A stretch of DNA of 64,000 bases, from contig CAWCOY010000003.1 in assembly GCA_963797265.1 (NCBI GenBank), positions 806,001 to 870,000 on the forward strand. The letters are read 5' to 3'. This stretch comes from DASUPK01 sp963797265 (GTDB lineage: Bacteria > Actinomycetota > Thermoleophilia > Solirubrobacterales > 70-9). Position numbers and translations under genes: made by a program. The notes beneath the pieces are model-generated. The model made no database searches. It had not been told where the DNA came from and saw nothing but the letters and a program-made list of their open reading frames with translations. This document shows positions 7,799-14,993 of this stretch, piece after piece (within the stretch, counting starts at the first letter, position 1; the number at the start of each line of letters is the position of its first letter).

Positions 7799-8398
7799 AT
7801 GCCCGAGCAAGTAATGCGAGGGCGCGCCGCAGCCGAAGGCGAGGCGCGACCCGACTCATGGAGCCAGGACCTCGAAGAGATGCCGATCCTCCCGCGGGAG
7901 GAGCTCGCCCCGCCGGCCCCACCCGAGGGCCTCGACAGCGTCCTATTCAGGCACGACGAGCGCGCCGCCCGCGCCGACCTGCGTCGTCAGATCGCGGCGA
8001 TGGAGCTCGCGCTCGCCAGGCTCTTCGGCTCGGCCTTCCCCCGCAAGGGCATCGACTTCGCCGTCGCCGGCTTGGGTGGGCCCCGGGTGCTATCGGTGGA
8101 CGAGCTGGAGAGCGTCCGGGACGGCCTTGCGGCGCGCATCCAGGAGGTGAAGGCGGACCTGCACGGCTACGCGGTCCTCGAGGAGTCGAACCGTGAGCTG
8201 ATCGAGCGGATGACCGCGGACCCGGCCTCGTACAAGTGGGTGCGTGTCTACAACGAGGACATCGGCGAGCCGGGCTGCAAGAACTGGCACGTCAAGCCCA
8301 GGTGGGGGCCACTTGGCCTCCTGATGAGCTGGTGGCGCGTCAAGATCTCCTCCGGTTGTCCGTTAGCCGAGGGGATACGTCCCCGGGGTCAGGCTTAA
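7799..8398 (+). CDS. Conserved protein of unknown function
   Basis: A 199-residue soluble protein with no recognised family. The ATG at 7799 has GGAGG 6 bases upstream; an in-frame GTG at 7787 is less well supported. Residues 5-21 (QVMRGRAAAEGEARPDSW) are encoded by a family-1 palindromic repeat, so the true ancestral N-terminus may be the following SQDLEEMP. The middle is helical and charged (RADLRRQIAAMELALARLFG). The later part has a conserved-looking block YKWVRVYNEDIGEPGCKNW. The stop codon lies inside a perfect palindrome at 8383-8410. Confidence 0.65.
   Translation: MPEQVMRGRAAAEGEARPDSWSQDLEEMPILPREELAPPAPPEGLDSVLFRHDERAARADLRRQIAAMELALARLFGSAFPRKGIDFAVAGLGGPRVLSVDELESVRDGLAARIQEVKADLHGYAVLEESNRELIERMTADPASYKWVRVYNEDIGEPGCKNWHVKPRWGPLGLLMSWWRVKISSGCPLAEGIRPRGQA
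7813..7862 (+). repeat. Palindromic element family 1, copy inside a coding sequence
   Basis: ATGCGAGGGCGCGCC near the left end and GGCGCGACCCGACTCATGG at the right end. The arms pair with the same single bulged A as the other copies. It is read in frame as residues 5-21 of the protein starting at 7799. Confidence 0.65.
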
Positions 8399-8410
8399 GC
8401 CTGACCCCGG
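8383..8410. repeat. Perfect 28-base palindrome (REP-like, possible bidirectional terminator)
   Basis: The two 14-base arms, CCGGGGTCAGGCTT and AAGCCTGACCCCGG, are exact reverse complements with no spacer. It contains the TAA stop of the gene ending at 8398. It shares the GGGGTCAG core with the palindrome at 15993-16007. Confidence 0.75.
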
Positions 8411-8433
8411 CCCGTCATCCCCGTAACCACTAG

Positions 8434-8943
8434 ATGCCGACGAAGCGACAGCGCCGCAAGCGGCGGCGCAGGCAGACGGCTGGTCCCCCGCCGGCCGCAC
8501 GACCTTCGGCCGTGGTGCTCGATGACCAGCAGCGCGTCAGCGCTGCGCGCCGCCGAGCCGGAGCCGACCACCGCCCCCCGGCGCCCTGGGGTGACTTCCC
8601 GCTCTCGGAGATCGTCGTCTTCGTCGGCATCCTGTTGCTGATCGCGGGCTTCTTCGTCTCGCCGCCGCAGGGCTTCGTGATGATCGCCGTCGGGTTGGCC
8701 CTCGGCTCGCTCGCCGGGCTCGAGCTCTCCATCCGAGAGCACTTCGCCGGGTTCCGCTCCCACACTCTGGTGCTCTCCGCAGCGGTGGGCATCCCCCTAT
8801 TCGGAGCGCTGTTCGTCGCGACCAAGGTCCCGACGCCGATCTGCGTGGCGGCGGGGGCCGCGGCCTTCGCGGCCTCCGCCTGGCTCTTCACGCAGGCTTT
8901 CCGGCGGCGGTCCGGCGGAGCCGCCTTCCGGCTCAGGTCATAA
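8434..8943 (+). CDS. Small integral membrane protein of unknown function
   Basis: A 169-residue protein. The first 55 residues are very basic (KRQRRKRRRRQ) and then proline/alanine-rich. About four hydrophobic segments follow (roughly 58-78, 80-96, 105-125 and 130-150). No family is recognised. The strongly basic cytoplasmic head could bind nucleic acid or lipid head groups, but this is a guess. The start ATG lies shortly after the palindrome at 8383-8410. Confidence 0.65.
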   Translation: MPTKRQRRKRRRRQTAGPPPAARPSAVVLDDQQRVSAARRRAGADHRPPAPWGDFPLSEIVVFVGILLLIAGFFVSPPQGFVMIAVGLALGSLAGLELSIREHFAGFRSHTLVLSAAVGIPLFGALFVATKVPTPICVAAGAAAFAASAWLFTQAFRRRSGGAAFRLRS

Positions 8944-8948
8944 GGGCG

Positions 8949-9383
8949 CTAGCTCAATCTGCTGGCGAGCTTCGCCTCGAGTGCGGCGACGAGGATCCGC
9001 CGCTGCCGCTCGGTCAGCGTACCCACCTGCTTGCCCTCGCTGAGGGCGGTCGACGAGAGCAGCTTCCGGGAGCGCGCCCGGCCCCAGCGGCGCTGAGCGC
9101 AGAGGAGCTCGCCGAGGCTCATGCTCTCGACCTCCCAGGGCGAGTCCATGATCACTTCGGTGATGCTGCGGCGGCCGGCTGAGATGTCGCGCTTCATCGC
9201 GGCGCGCGCGAGACGGACCTTGTTGGCGCGGGCAAGCGCCTCCATGCACTGAGCGGTCCCACTCTTCTTCGTCTTCGGCTCGGTCTGATCTGAGCCGATC
9301 TGCTGTTCGACGATCGTCGGCTCGATCCGCCGATGCGGCATAGACAGTGGACGGGCAGGGGCAATCGTCGAGGCAGCGGACAT
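8949..9383 (-). CDS. Actinobacterial integration host factor-like (MihF family) protein
   Basis: A 144-residue DNA-binding protein. From about residue 45 it matches the MihF/sIHF layout: CMEALARANKVRLARAAMKR, then SITEVIMDS, MSLGELLCAQRRWGRARSRK and LTERQRRILVAALE, the helix-two-turns-helix fold. Family members are small nucleoid-associated proteins that bind DNA non-specifically and aid recombination and chromosome compaction. The first 40 or so residues are an extra tail. GGAGGGAG lies just before the ATG at 9383. A well-formed promoter is at 9535-9562 with a leader of about 145 bases. Confidence 0.72.
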   Translation of the reverse strand: MSAASTIAPARPLSMPHRRIEPTIVEQQIGSDQTEPKTKKSGTAQCMEALARANKVRLARAAMKRDISAGRRSITEVIMDSPWEVESMSLGELLCAQRRWGRARSRKLLSSTALSEGKQVGTLTERQRRILVAALEAKLASRLS

Positions 9384-9687
9384 AAGGTCTCCCTCCTGCT
9401 AGGTCAGGAATTGTTTGGCGGGTTGGGTGCAGCGCCGCCCCCAGTCGCTCTTTCGAGCCGGGGGAAGTGGACGGTCCTCTCCTTGCTTCTGTTCCCGTCC
9501 GCTCCCTGCCCCGGAAGCGCGCGGCGAGGCGAAACTTATACGCCTCTCACGCCGACGGTCAACACCCAAAAATTCATCCCGTTCGCTAAGAGCAGATCTT
9601 TTGTCGGAGGCTGGATCGCGTGTCCATCCAGACTGTCCAAGCAAGACCGGTCCGCATTCGGGAATCGAGTCAGGCGAACCTCTGCGC
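9384..9687. other. Intergenic region holding the promoter and leader of the IHF-like gene
   Basis: No gene is supported here. It contains the minus-strand promoter at 9535-9562 and the leader down to 9383. The rest (9563-9687) follows the 3' end of the neighbouring minus-strand synthase gene and shows no clear signal. The open frame running through it on the plus strand is a spurious extension of the GNAT gene. Confidence 0.6.
9535..9562 (-). promoter_or_regulatory. Vegetative (sigma70-type) promoter of the IHF-like gene
   Basis: On the minus strand TTGACC (9557-9562) and TATAAG (9535-9540) are separated by 16 bases. This is the best consensus promoter in the window. Transcription would start near 9528. 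Confidence 0.65.
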
Positions 9688-10974
9688 TTACCCGGTCGGC
9701 AAGTCCGGGAAACGCTTGATCACGTCAGCGAAGGTCTGGAGCGCCCGATCGAGCTGCTCCCGCTCGTGGTTCGCCATCAGGCTCGTTCGGAGAAGAGCGC
9801 CCCCGGGTGGCACCGCCGGGTGGAGCGCGACGTTGGTGTAGACGCCGTCCTCGAAGAGTGCCTTCCAGAGCAGCACGGCCTGCCAGTCCTCTCCGACGAT
9901 GACCGGCACCACCGGCGTGTTGGCCTCGGTTCCGTCGGGAAGGGTTCCCGGCTCGATGACCTTCAGCCCCAGGTCGCGGAAGCCCTGGCGCAGGTAGGCG
10001 GCGTTGTCGAGCAGGCGGGACATCAGCTCGGGCCCCTCGGACCGGACGATCCGCAGCGCTCCGAGCGCGGCGCCCACGGCCGCCGGGACGGCGGATGCGC
10101 TGAAGATGAAGGACCGCGACGCGATCCGGAGGTACTCGATCACCTCCTCCAATCCGGCGATGAAGCCGCCGCACGAGGCGAGGCTCTTCGAGAATGTCCC
10201 CATCCGGAGGTCGACGTCGTCCTCGAGGCCGAAGAGCTCGCTGGCGCCGGCGCCGCGCTTGCCGAGCACCCCGACCCCGTGGGCCTCGTCGACCATCAGC
10301 CGAGCGCCGTAGCGCCGGCAGAGCTCGACGATCGGGGGCAGGTCGCAGACGTCGCCCTCCATCGAGAAGACGCCGTCGACCACCACCAGGACGCCGCTCT
10401 GATCCGCCACGGCCCGCTCGAGCATCGTCTCGAGCTTGTCCATCCGGTTGTGGCGGAAGGGGCGCAACCGGGCCCCGGAGAGCTTGGAGCCGTCGAGGAT
10501 CGAGGCGTGGTCACCGGAGTCGCAGATCACGGTGTCTCCCGGCTCCAGGATCGCGCTGATCGCGCCCAGATTGGACTGGTAGCCGGTCGTGTAGACGATC
10601 ACGTCCTCGGTCCCCATCCAGTCGGCCAGCTCGTGCTCGAGCTCGACATGCAGCGGGGTGGTCCCGTTCAGCAGCCGCGACCCGGTGACCCCCGTCCCAT
10701 ACTGCTCGAGCGCATCACGGGCGGCCTGCTTCACCCGCTCATCGGTGGTCAGCCCCAGGTAGTTGTTGGAGCCAAGCATGATCGTCTCACGCCCCTCCAT
10801 CTCCACCACGGGACCGGCCTGGGACTCGAGGATGCGGAAGTAAGGAAGAAGATCGCCCTGCTTGGCGGCTTCGAGCTGCTCGGTCCGGTCGTGGGTGCGG
10901 GCCTTCTCGAAGACGTCCGACACCAGACGGGTCGCGCTATCGCGCGCCCTCGCATCAAGGGTGGAGTCGGACAT
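9688..10974 (-). CDS. Alpha-oxoamine synthase family PLP enzyme (KBL/AONS/SPT-like)
   Basis: A 428-residue fold-type I PLP enzyme that joins an amino acid to an acyl-CoA. The PLP lysine is in GTFSKSLASCGGF (about residue 257). DEAHGVGVLGKRG and the N-terminal NNYLGLTTDERVK are typical of 2-amino-3-ketobutyrate CoA ligase, 8-amino-7-oxononanoate synthase and serine palmitoyltransferase. The length favours KBL or SPT over BioF, but the substrate cannot be fixed; no biotin or threonine-catabolism neighbours are present. Start: ATG 10974 (an in-frame GTG at 10992 is possible). A family-1 repeat encodes residues around ARARDSATR. The GNAT gene is divergent. Confidence 0.85.
   Translation of the reverse strand: MSDSTLDARARDSATRLVSDVFEKARTHDRTEQLEAAKQGDLLPYFRILESQAGPVVEMEGRETIMLGSNNYLGLTTDERVKQAARDALEQYGTGVTGSRLLNGTTPLHVELEHELADWMGTEDVIVYTTGYQSNLGAISAILEPGDTVICDSGDHASILDGSKLSGARLRPFRHNRMDKLETMLERAVADQSGVLVVVDGVFSMEGDVCDLPPIVELCRRYGARLMVDEAHGVGVLGKRGAGASELFGLEDDVDLRMGTFSKSLASCGGFIAGLEEVIEYLRIASRSFIFSASAVPAAVGAALGALRIVRSEGPELMSRLLDNAAYLRQGFRDLGLKVIEPGTLPDGTEANTPVVPVIVGEDWQAVLLWKALFEDGVYTNVALHPAVPPGGALLRTSLMANHEREQLDRALQTFADVIKRFPDLPTG
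10928..10956 (-). repeat. Palindromic element family 1, copy inside the PLP enzyme gene
   Basis: On the minus strand it reads GATGCGAGGGCGCGCG then ATAGCGCGACCCG, 27 of 29 bases identical to the intergenic copy at 7749-7777. It encodes about ten residues of the N-terminal tail, before the conserved fold begins. Confidence 0.7.
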
Positions 10975-11010
10975 GCCTCGAAATACTCGCACCTTGTAGG
11001 TTCCGCAGCC

Positions 11011-12144
11011 GTGCCAGGCTCAGTAGAGGTACGGCCCGTGCAGGGCCGCCGCGAGCTCAGCGGCTTCATCAAGCTGCCCTTCCGGCTCCACCGGGGCACC
11101 CCGTGGGTACCGCCGCTGATCTTCGAGCGCCGCCAATTTCTCGATAGGGAGAAGAACCCCTACTTCAAGCACGCCGATGCCGAGTATTTCCTCGCCTGGC
11201 GTGACGGTGAGCCGGTCGGACGCATCTCGGCCCAGGTCGACCGCCGCTGGGACGAGTTCCAGGGCGGCAACGACGGCCAGTTCGGCTTCATTGAGGCCGA
11301 GGACGATCCGGAGGTTTTCGAGGCGCTGCTGGGGACGGCGGAGGAATGGGTGCGGGAGCGCGGGCGCGAGCGGCTGATCGGCCCGATGGACTTCACGACC
11401 AACGACGAGTGCGGCCTGCTGATCGAGGGCTACGAGCGCGATCCGATGATCCTCGAGCCGTGGCACCCGCCCTATTACCGGGAACGGCTGGAGGCGCTCG
11501 GCTACGGCAAGACCATGGACCTGTTGATGTGGTGGCTCTCGCTCGGGGAGCTGAAGGAGGGAGACCGCTTCCACGACGCCATTCACGCGGTAGCCGAGAA
11601 GGTCGAGACCGAGCACGGGATCACGATCCGCAACATGAGAAAGGGCGATCTCGAGGCCGAGATCGGCCGGTTCATGGAGGTCTACAACTCGGCGTGGGAG
11701 AAGAACTGGGGGTTCGTGCCGGTCACCGAGGAGGAGGTCCGCTTCCAGGCTAAGAACCTGAAGCAGATCCTCGACGAGCGCTGGACCTTCGTCGCGGAGC
11801 GCGACGGCGAGACCCTGGGTGCGGCGCTCACGCTTCCCGACATCAACCAGGTGACGAAGAAGATGAACGGTCGCCTACTGCCGTTCGGCTGGCTGCGCTT
11901 CCTGCTCGGCAAGGGCAGGGTCGACCGGGTGCGGGTCTTCGCGCTGGGCGTCAAGCCCGAGCACCAGCACACGGGGATCGCCGCGAAGTTCTACGTAGAG
12001 CACGTCGAGACGGCGAAGGTGACGCCGCAAAAGGCCGGCGACCAGGGCTGGATCCTGGAGACCAACGAGCCGATGAACCGCGCCATGGAGGGGATGGGCG
12101 GCGAGATCGTGAAGCGCTACCGGCTGTACGAGAAGACGATCTAG
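11011..12144 (+). CDS. GNAT-superfamily N-acyltransferase
   Basis: A 377-residue protein with an acyltransferase-like layout. It opens with VEVRPVQGRRELSGFIKLPF and TPWVPPLIFERRQFLD, then KNPYFKHADAEYFLAWRDGEPVGRI, a pattern seen in a broad actinobacterial group of two-lobe GNAT proteins. The C-terminal lobe has VFALGVKPEHQHTGIAAKFY, the acetyl-CoA-binding loop. The open frame begins at 9415, but that part lies antisense to the synthase gene. GTG 11011 is supported by TAGGTT 8 bases upstream (leaderless). Substrate unknown. Confidence 0.82.
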   Translation: MPGSVEVRPVQGRRELSGFIKLPFRLHRGTPWVPPLIFERRQFLDREKNPYFKHADAEYFLAWRDGEPVGRISAQVDRRWDEFQGGNDGQFGFIEAEDDPEVFEALLGTAEEWVRERGRERLIGPMDFTTNDECGLLIEGYERDPMILEPWHPPYYRERLEALGYGKTMDLLMWWLSLGELKEGDRFHDAIHAVAEKVETEHGITIRNMRKGDLEAEIGRFMEVYNSAWEKNWGFVPVTEEEVRFQAKNLKQILDERWTFVAERDGETLGAALTLPDINQVTKKMNGRLLPFGWLRFLLGKGRVDRVRVFALGVKPEHQHTGIAAKFYVEHVETAKVTPQKAGDQGWILETNEPMNRAMEGMGGEIVKRYRLYEKTI

Positions 12145-12590
12145 GTTCGCTCGTAGGTGCCGATCAGCTCGGCGCCTCCGAGCACGTGACCGTCGATCGC
12201 GTCCTCGAGCTGCTCGCGGCTCGCGCCCTCCTCCAGGTCGACCTCGGTGTCGAGCGCAAAGAGCTCGTGCTGGTAGCGATGGGCTCCATGCCCGGGCGGT
12301 GGGCACGGTCCTCCGTAGCCGTTCTCCCCGAAGCCGTTGGCCCCCTCGCCCGGGGCGTGCTCGCCCTCCGCGAGGCCACCTGCGGCCGGGTCGATGCCCC
12401 AGGTGACCCAGTGGACGAAGTCCCCAGACGGTGCGTCCGGGTCGTGGAGGATGAGCGCGAGCGAGCGCGTTCCCTCGGGCGGCGAGCTCCAACTCAGTGG
12501 CGGCGAGGCGTTATCGCCGTCGCACGAGTATTTCTGCGGGATCGGCTGCCCGTCGTTGAAGGCGGAGCTGGTGAGCTCGAAGTCGGCCAT
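12141..12590 (-). CDS. YbhB/YbcL family (PEBP, Raf-kinase-inhibitor-like) protein
   Basis: A 149-residue phosphatidylethanolamine-binding-like protein. IPQKYSCDGDNASPPLSW, ALILHDPDAPSGDFVHWV and the later GYGGPCPPPGHGAHRY are the family ligand-binding loops. The bacterial role is unclear. I start at ATG 12590, where the conserved N-terminus MADFELTSSAF begins; the open frame extends to 12749. Its stop shares CTAG with the convergent GNAT gene. Confidence 0.9.
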   Translation of the reverse strand: MADFELTSSAFNDGQPIPQKYSCDGDNASPPLSWSSPPEGTRSLALILHDPDAPSGDFVHWVTWGIDPAAGGLAEGEHAPGEGANGFGENGYGGPCPPPGHGAHRYQHELFALDTEVDLEEGASREQLEDAIDGHVLGGAELIGTYERT

Positions 12591-12663
12591 CGGCCCTTGA
12601 TCTTCCCGCACCGTGCTGGCTGGAAACGAATGAGGTCTTGACCTGCCCTTAGGATGAGAGCGC

Positions 12664-12948
12664 ATGGCCGAGCCGGAGCGGATTTCAGAAGAGGAGCTGA
12701 TCGAGGCGGAGCCGGTGCGGCCGCTGCCGGTCCGCGCCGAGGGCCGCACGATCGAGCTCTGGGGGCGCGAGGTCCCGCTCGTCGTGGCTGCGGCCGGCGG
12801 TGCGGCAGCGGGCGTTGCGGCGCTCGCGATTGCGCGAGCCGCCTCCCGGGCTCCCAGGCGCCCGCCCCGGCGCGGGCTCTTCCGCCGGCGTGAGAAGGTC
12901 GTCGCCAGCCGCAGCTTCCTGGTCGACGTTCACGTCCTCGGCCGCTAG
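12664..12948 (+). CDS. Small single-span membrane protein of unknown function
   Basis: A 94-residue protein with an acidic N-terminus, one Ala/Gly-rich hydrophobic segment (about residues 38-60) and a very basic tail (RAPRRPPRRGLFRRREK). TAGGAT lies 8 bases before the ATG with no SD, consistent with a leaderless transcript. No family recognised. It lies just upstream of the glycosylase gene in the same orientation. Confidence 0.55.
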   Translation: MAEPERISEEELIEAEPVRPLPVRAEGRTIELWGREVPLVVAAAGGAAAGVAALAIARAASRAPRRPPRRGLFRRREKVVASRSFLVDVHVLGR

Positions 12949-12988
12949 CGCCGGCGCCCCGGTGTCGTCGGTCATCGAGGAGCGGGTG

Positions 12989-13954
12989 ATGCCTCGCTGG
13001 CCGTACCGGCTGCCGCGAAGCAGTGGGGGAGACGGTGTGATCCGCTCGCGGGACAGCATCGTCGAGCGGCTGCTGCATGTCGGCACCGCCCCGGTCCGCG
13101 TCAGGGCCTGGCGGGCCCGAGAGGGCTACGTGCACATCCGCGCGGAGCCGGTCGACCCCGCCTCGGTCCAGCATCCGATCGTTCCCGAGGGCGCACCCGC
13201 GCCCGACGAGATCCGGCCCGCAGGCGAGGTTGAGCTCGGGCTCGCCGTCGAGCGCATCCGCTTCTCGCTCGCCGTCGAGGACGACATGGGCGAGTTCTTC
13301 CAGACGTTCAAGCGGGATCCGCTGCTCGGCCCCGCGATCCACCATAAGCCCTGGGTGCGGCCCAGGCGCAGGCCATGGCCCTGGGAGGCTCTCTGCTGGG
13401 CGATCACCTCGCAGCTGATCCAGGCCTCGCGTGCGGCCGAGATCCAGCGGCGGATCGTGCGGCGCTGGGCGCCGAGTTACCTGCCGAACCAGCCGGCACC
13501 ACGGAGGCGACGGGAACGCGCCTGGCCCCTCCGGGATGTGCCGTCCGCCGCGGTGATCGCCGGCAGGGCGCCCGCCGAGCTCGCCTCGATGGACCTGAGC
13601 GCCGGTCGTTCCGTCGCCATGGTCCGGTGCGCCCGCGAGGTCGCACAGGGACGGGCAAGGCTCGACGACCCGCGAGCCGACCGGCGGCTGCTTCAGATCA
13701 GCGAGATCGGTCCGTGGACCGTCCAGTGCCTCGGCCTGCACGGGCGCGGTGACCCGGACTCGCTGCCGGCGGGCGACCTCGCCTACGTCAAGCTCGTCGG
13801 CCACCTCGCCGGCCTCGGTCGCCGCGCCACCATCGAGGAGGTCGAGGAGTACTTCGCCCCCTACGCGCCCTTCCGCGGGCTGGCGGGCGCCTTCGCGCTG
13901 GCGGGCTGGCACAAGGCGATGGGAGCGGGGCCGCCGGCGAGACTGGCCGCTTAG
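12989..13954 (+). CDS. AlkA-like DNA-3-methyladenine glycosylase (HhH-GPD)
   Basis: A 321-residue base-excision repair protein of the HhH-GPD superfamily. The helix-hairpin-helix is LLQISEIGPWTVQCLGLHG and the catalytic aspartate is in SLPAGDLAYVKLVG (about residue 262). PWEALCWAITSQLIQ is the usual helix before it. An N-terminal beta region (residues 1-110) resembles the AlkA N-domain. No Ada methyltransferase domain is fused. The open frame begins at 12800; ATG 12989 has AGGAG at a good distance, with GTG 12986 as an alternative. Confidence 0.82.
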   Translation: MPRWPYRLPRSSGGDGVIRSRDSIVERLLHVGTAPVRVRAWRAREGYVHIRAEPVDPASVQHPIVPEGAPAPDEIRPAGEVELGLAVERIRFSLAVEDDMGEFFQTFKRDPLLGPAIHHKPWVRPRRRPWPWEALCWAITSQLIQASRAAEIQRRIVRRWAPSYLPNQPAPRRRRERAWPLRDVPSAAVIAGRAPAELASMDLSAGRSVAMVRCAREVAQGRARLDDPRADRRLLQISEIGPWTVQCLGLHGRGDPDSLPAGDLAYVKLVGHLAGLGRRATIEEVEEYFAPYAPFRGLAGAFALAGWHKAMGAGPPARLAA

Positions 13955-13995
13955 GCGGCGTTAGCGTCGCCCCCACGCCGGGTAACCCTTGACCG

Positions 13996-14985
13996 ATGCG
14001 TTACTGGTTGGGACTTGCACACGAGCAGTTTCCACCTGAGAACCTGCTCCAGCAGGCCAGGGAAGGTGAGCGAGCCGGCTTCGGCGGGATTGCGTGCTCT
14101 GATCACCTCCAGCCCTGGTGGGAACCCGGGGAGTCGGGCCACGCCTGGGTCTTCCTTGGCGCCGCCGGACAGGCGACCGGGAATGTCGCCCTGGGCACGG
14201 CGGTCACGCCGCCCGGTCCCCGCTACCACCCCGTCCTGATCGCACAGGCTTGGGCGACCCTGGAACGGCTGTTCCCCGGTCGCCCGTTTCTCGGCATTGG
14301 TTCGGGCGAGTCACTGAATGAGTCGCCGCTCGCCGCGATCTGGCCACCCGTGTCAGAGCAGGTTGAGCGGATGGAGGAAGCGCTGGAGATCATCAGCCGC
14401 CTCTTCGATGGGGAGCGCCTGACGTACGACGGGCGCCACTTCGAGACCGACGAGGCGATTCTTCATACCCGCCCGAACCGCCGCCCGCCGATCTACGTCT
14501 CCGCCTTCGGGCCGAAGGCCGCCAGCGTGGCGGCGCGCTGGGCGGAGGGGGTCTGGACCCTGGCGGATCCGGAATCAGCTCCGGACGTGATCGATGCCTA
14601 CCGCGGCGCCTGCGATGACGCCGGCAAGGAACCGGGCGAGATCGTGCTGCAGGCGCAGTTCTCCTGGGCCGATGACGACGATGCGGCCTTCGAGGGCGCC
14701 CGCGTCTGGAAGGGTGCGCAGCCGCAGGAGTTCTACACGGACGATTGGCACGACCCGCGCAAGATGTACGAGGAGGGCGAGAGGCAGGTATCGGACGAGG
14801 ACCTGAAGGAGGCGCTGATCATCTCCTCGGATCCCGAGACCCACATCGAGCGGATCAGGGAGGCGGAGGAGCTGGGCGCGACGACGATGGCCCTGATGAA
14901 CGTCTCCGGCGCCGATCCGCACCGGGCGATCGACGTCTACGGCGGCGAGGTTCTTCCGGCGCTCGCCAGGACGCCGGCCCGCTAA
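13996..14985 (+). CDS. F420-dependent LLM-class oxidoreductase
   Basis: A 329-residue luciferase-like TIM-barrel enzyme. MRYWLGLAHEQFPPENLLQQ, the CSDHLQPWWEPGE loop, ALGTAVTPPGPRYHP and FLGIGSGESLNE match the F420-dependent glucose-6-phosphate-dehydrogenase-like group. The enzyme would transfer hydride between a substrate and coenzyme F420; the substrate is not determined. F420 usage fits an actinobacterium. It is convergent with thiY, 8 bases apart. Confidence 0.85.
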   Translation: MRYWLGLAHEQFPPENLLQQAREGERAGFGGIACSDHLQPWWEPGESGHAWVFLGAAGQATGNVALGTAVTPPGPRYHPVLIAQAWATLERLFPGRPFLGIGSGESLNESPLAAIWPPVSEQVERMEEALEIISRLFDGERLTYDGRHFETDEAILHTRPNRRPPIYVSAFGPKAASVAARWAEGVWTLADPESAPDVIDAYRGACDDAGKEPGEIVLQAQFSWADDDDAAFEGARVWKGAQPQEFYTDDWHDPRKMYEEGERQVSDEDLKEALIISSDPETHIERIREAEELGATTMALMNVSGADPHRAIDVYGGEVLPALARTPAR

Positions 14986-14993
14986 GCCGGGCT

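Noticed and set aside
9415..11010. Long plus-strand frame upstream of the GNAT gene
   Set aside because: It is antisense to the PLP enzyme, has no recognisable protein content, and a leaderless start at 11011 fits the GNAT family.
12638..12655. TTGACC plus TAGGAT as a two-part promoter for the 94-residue protein
   Set aside because: Only 6 bases separate them, far too short for a -35/-10 pair.
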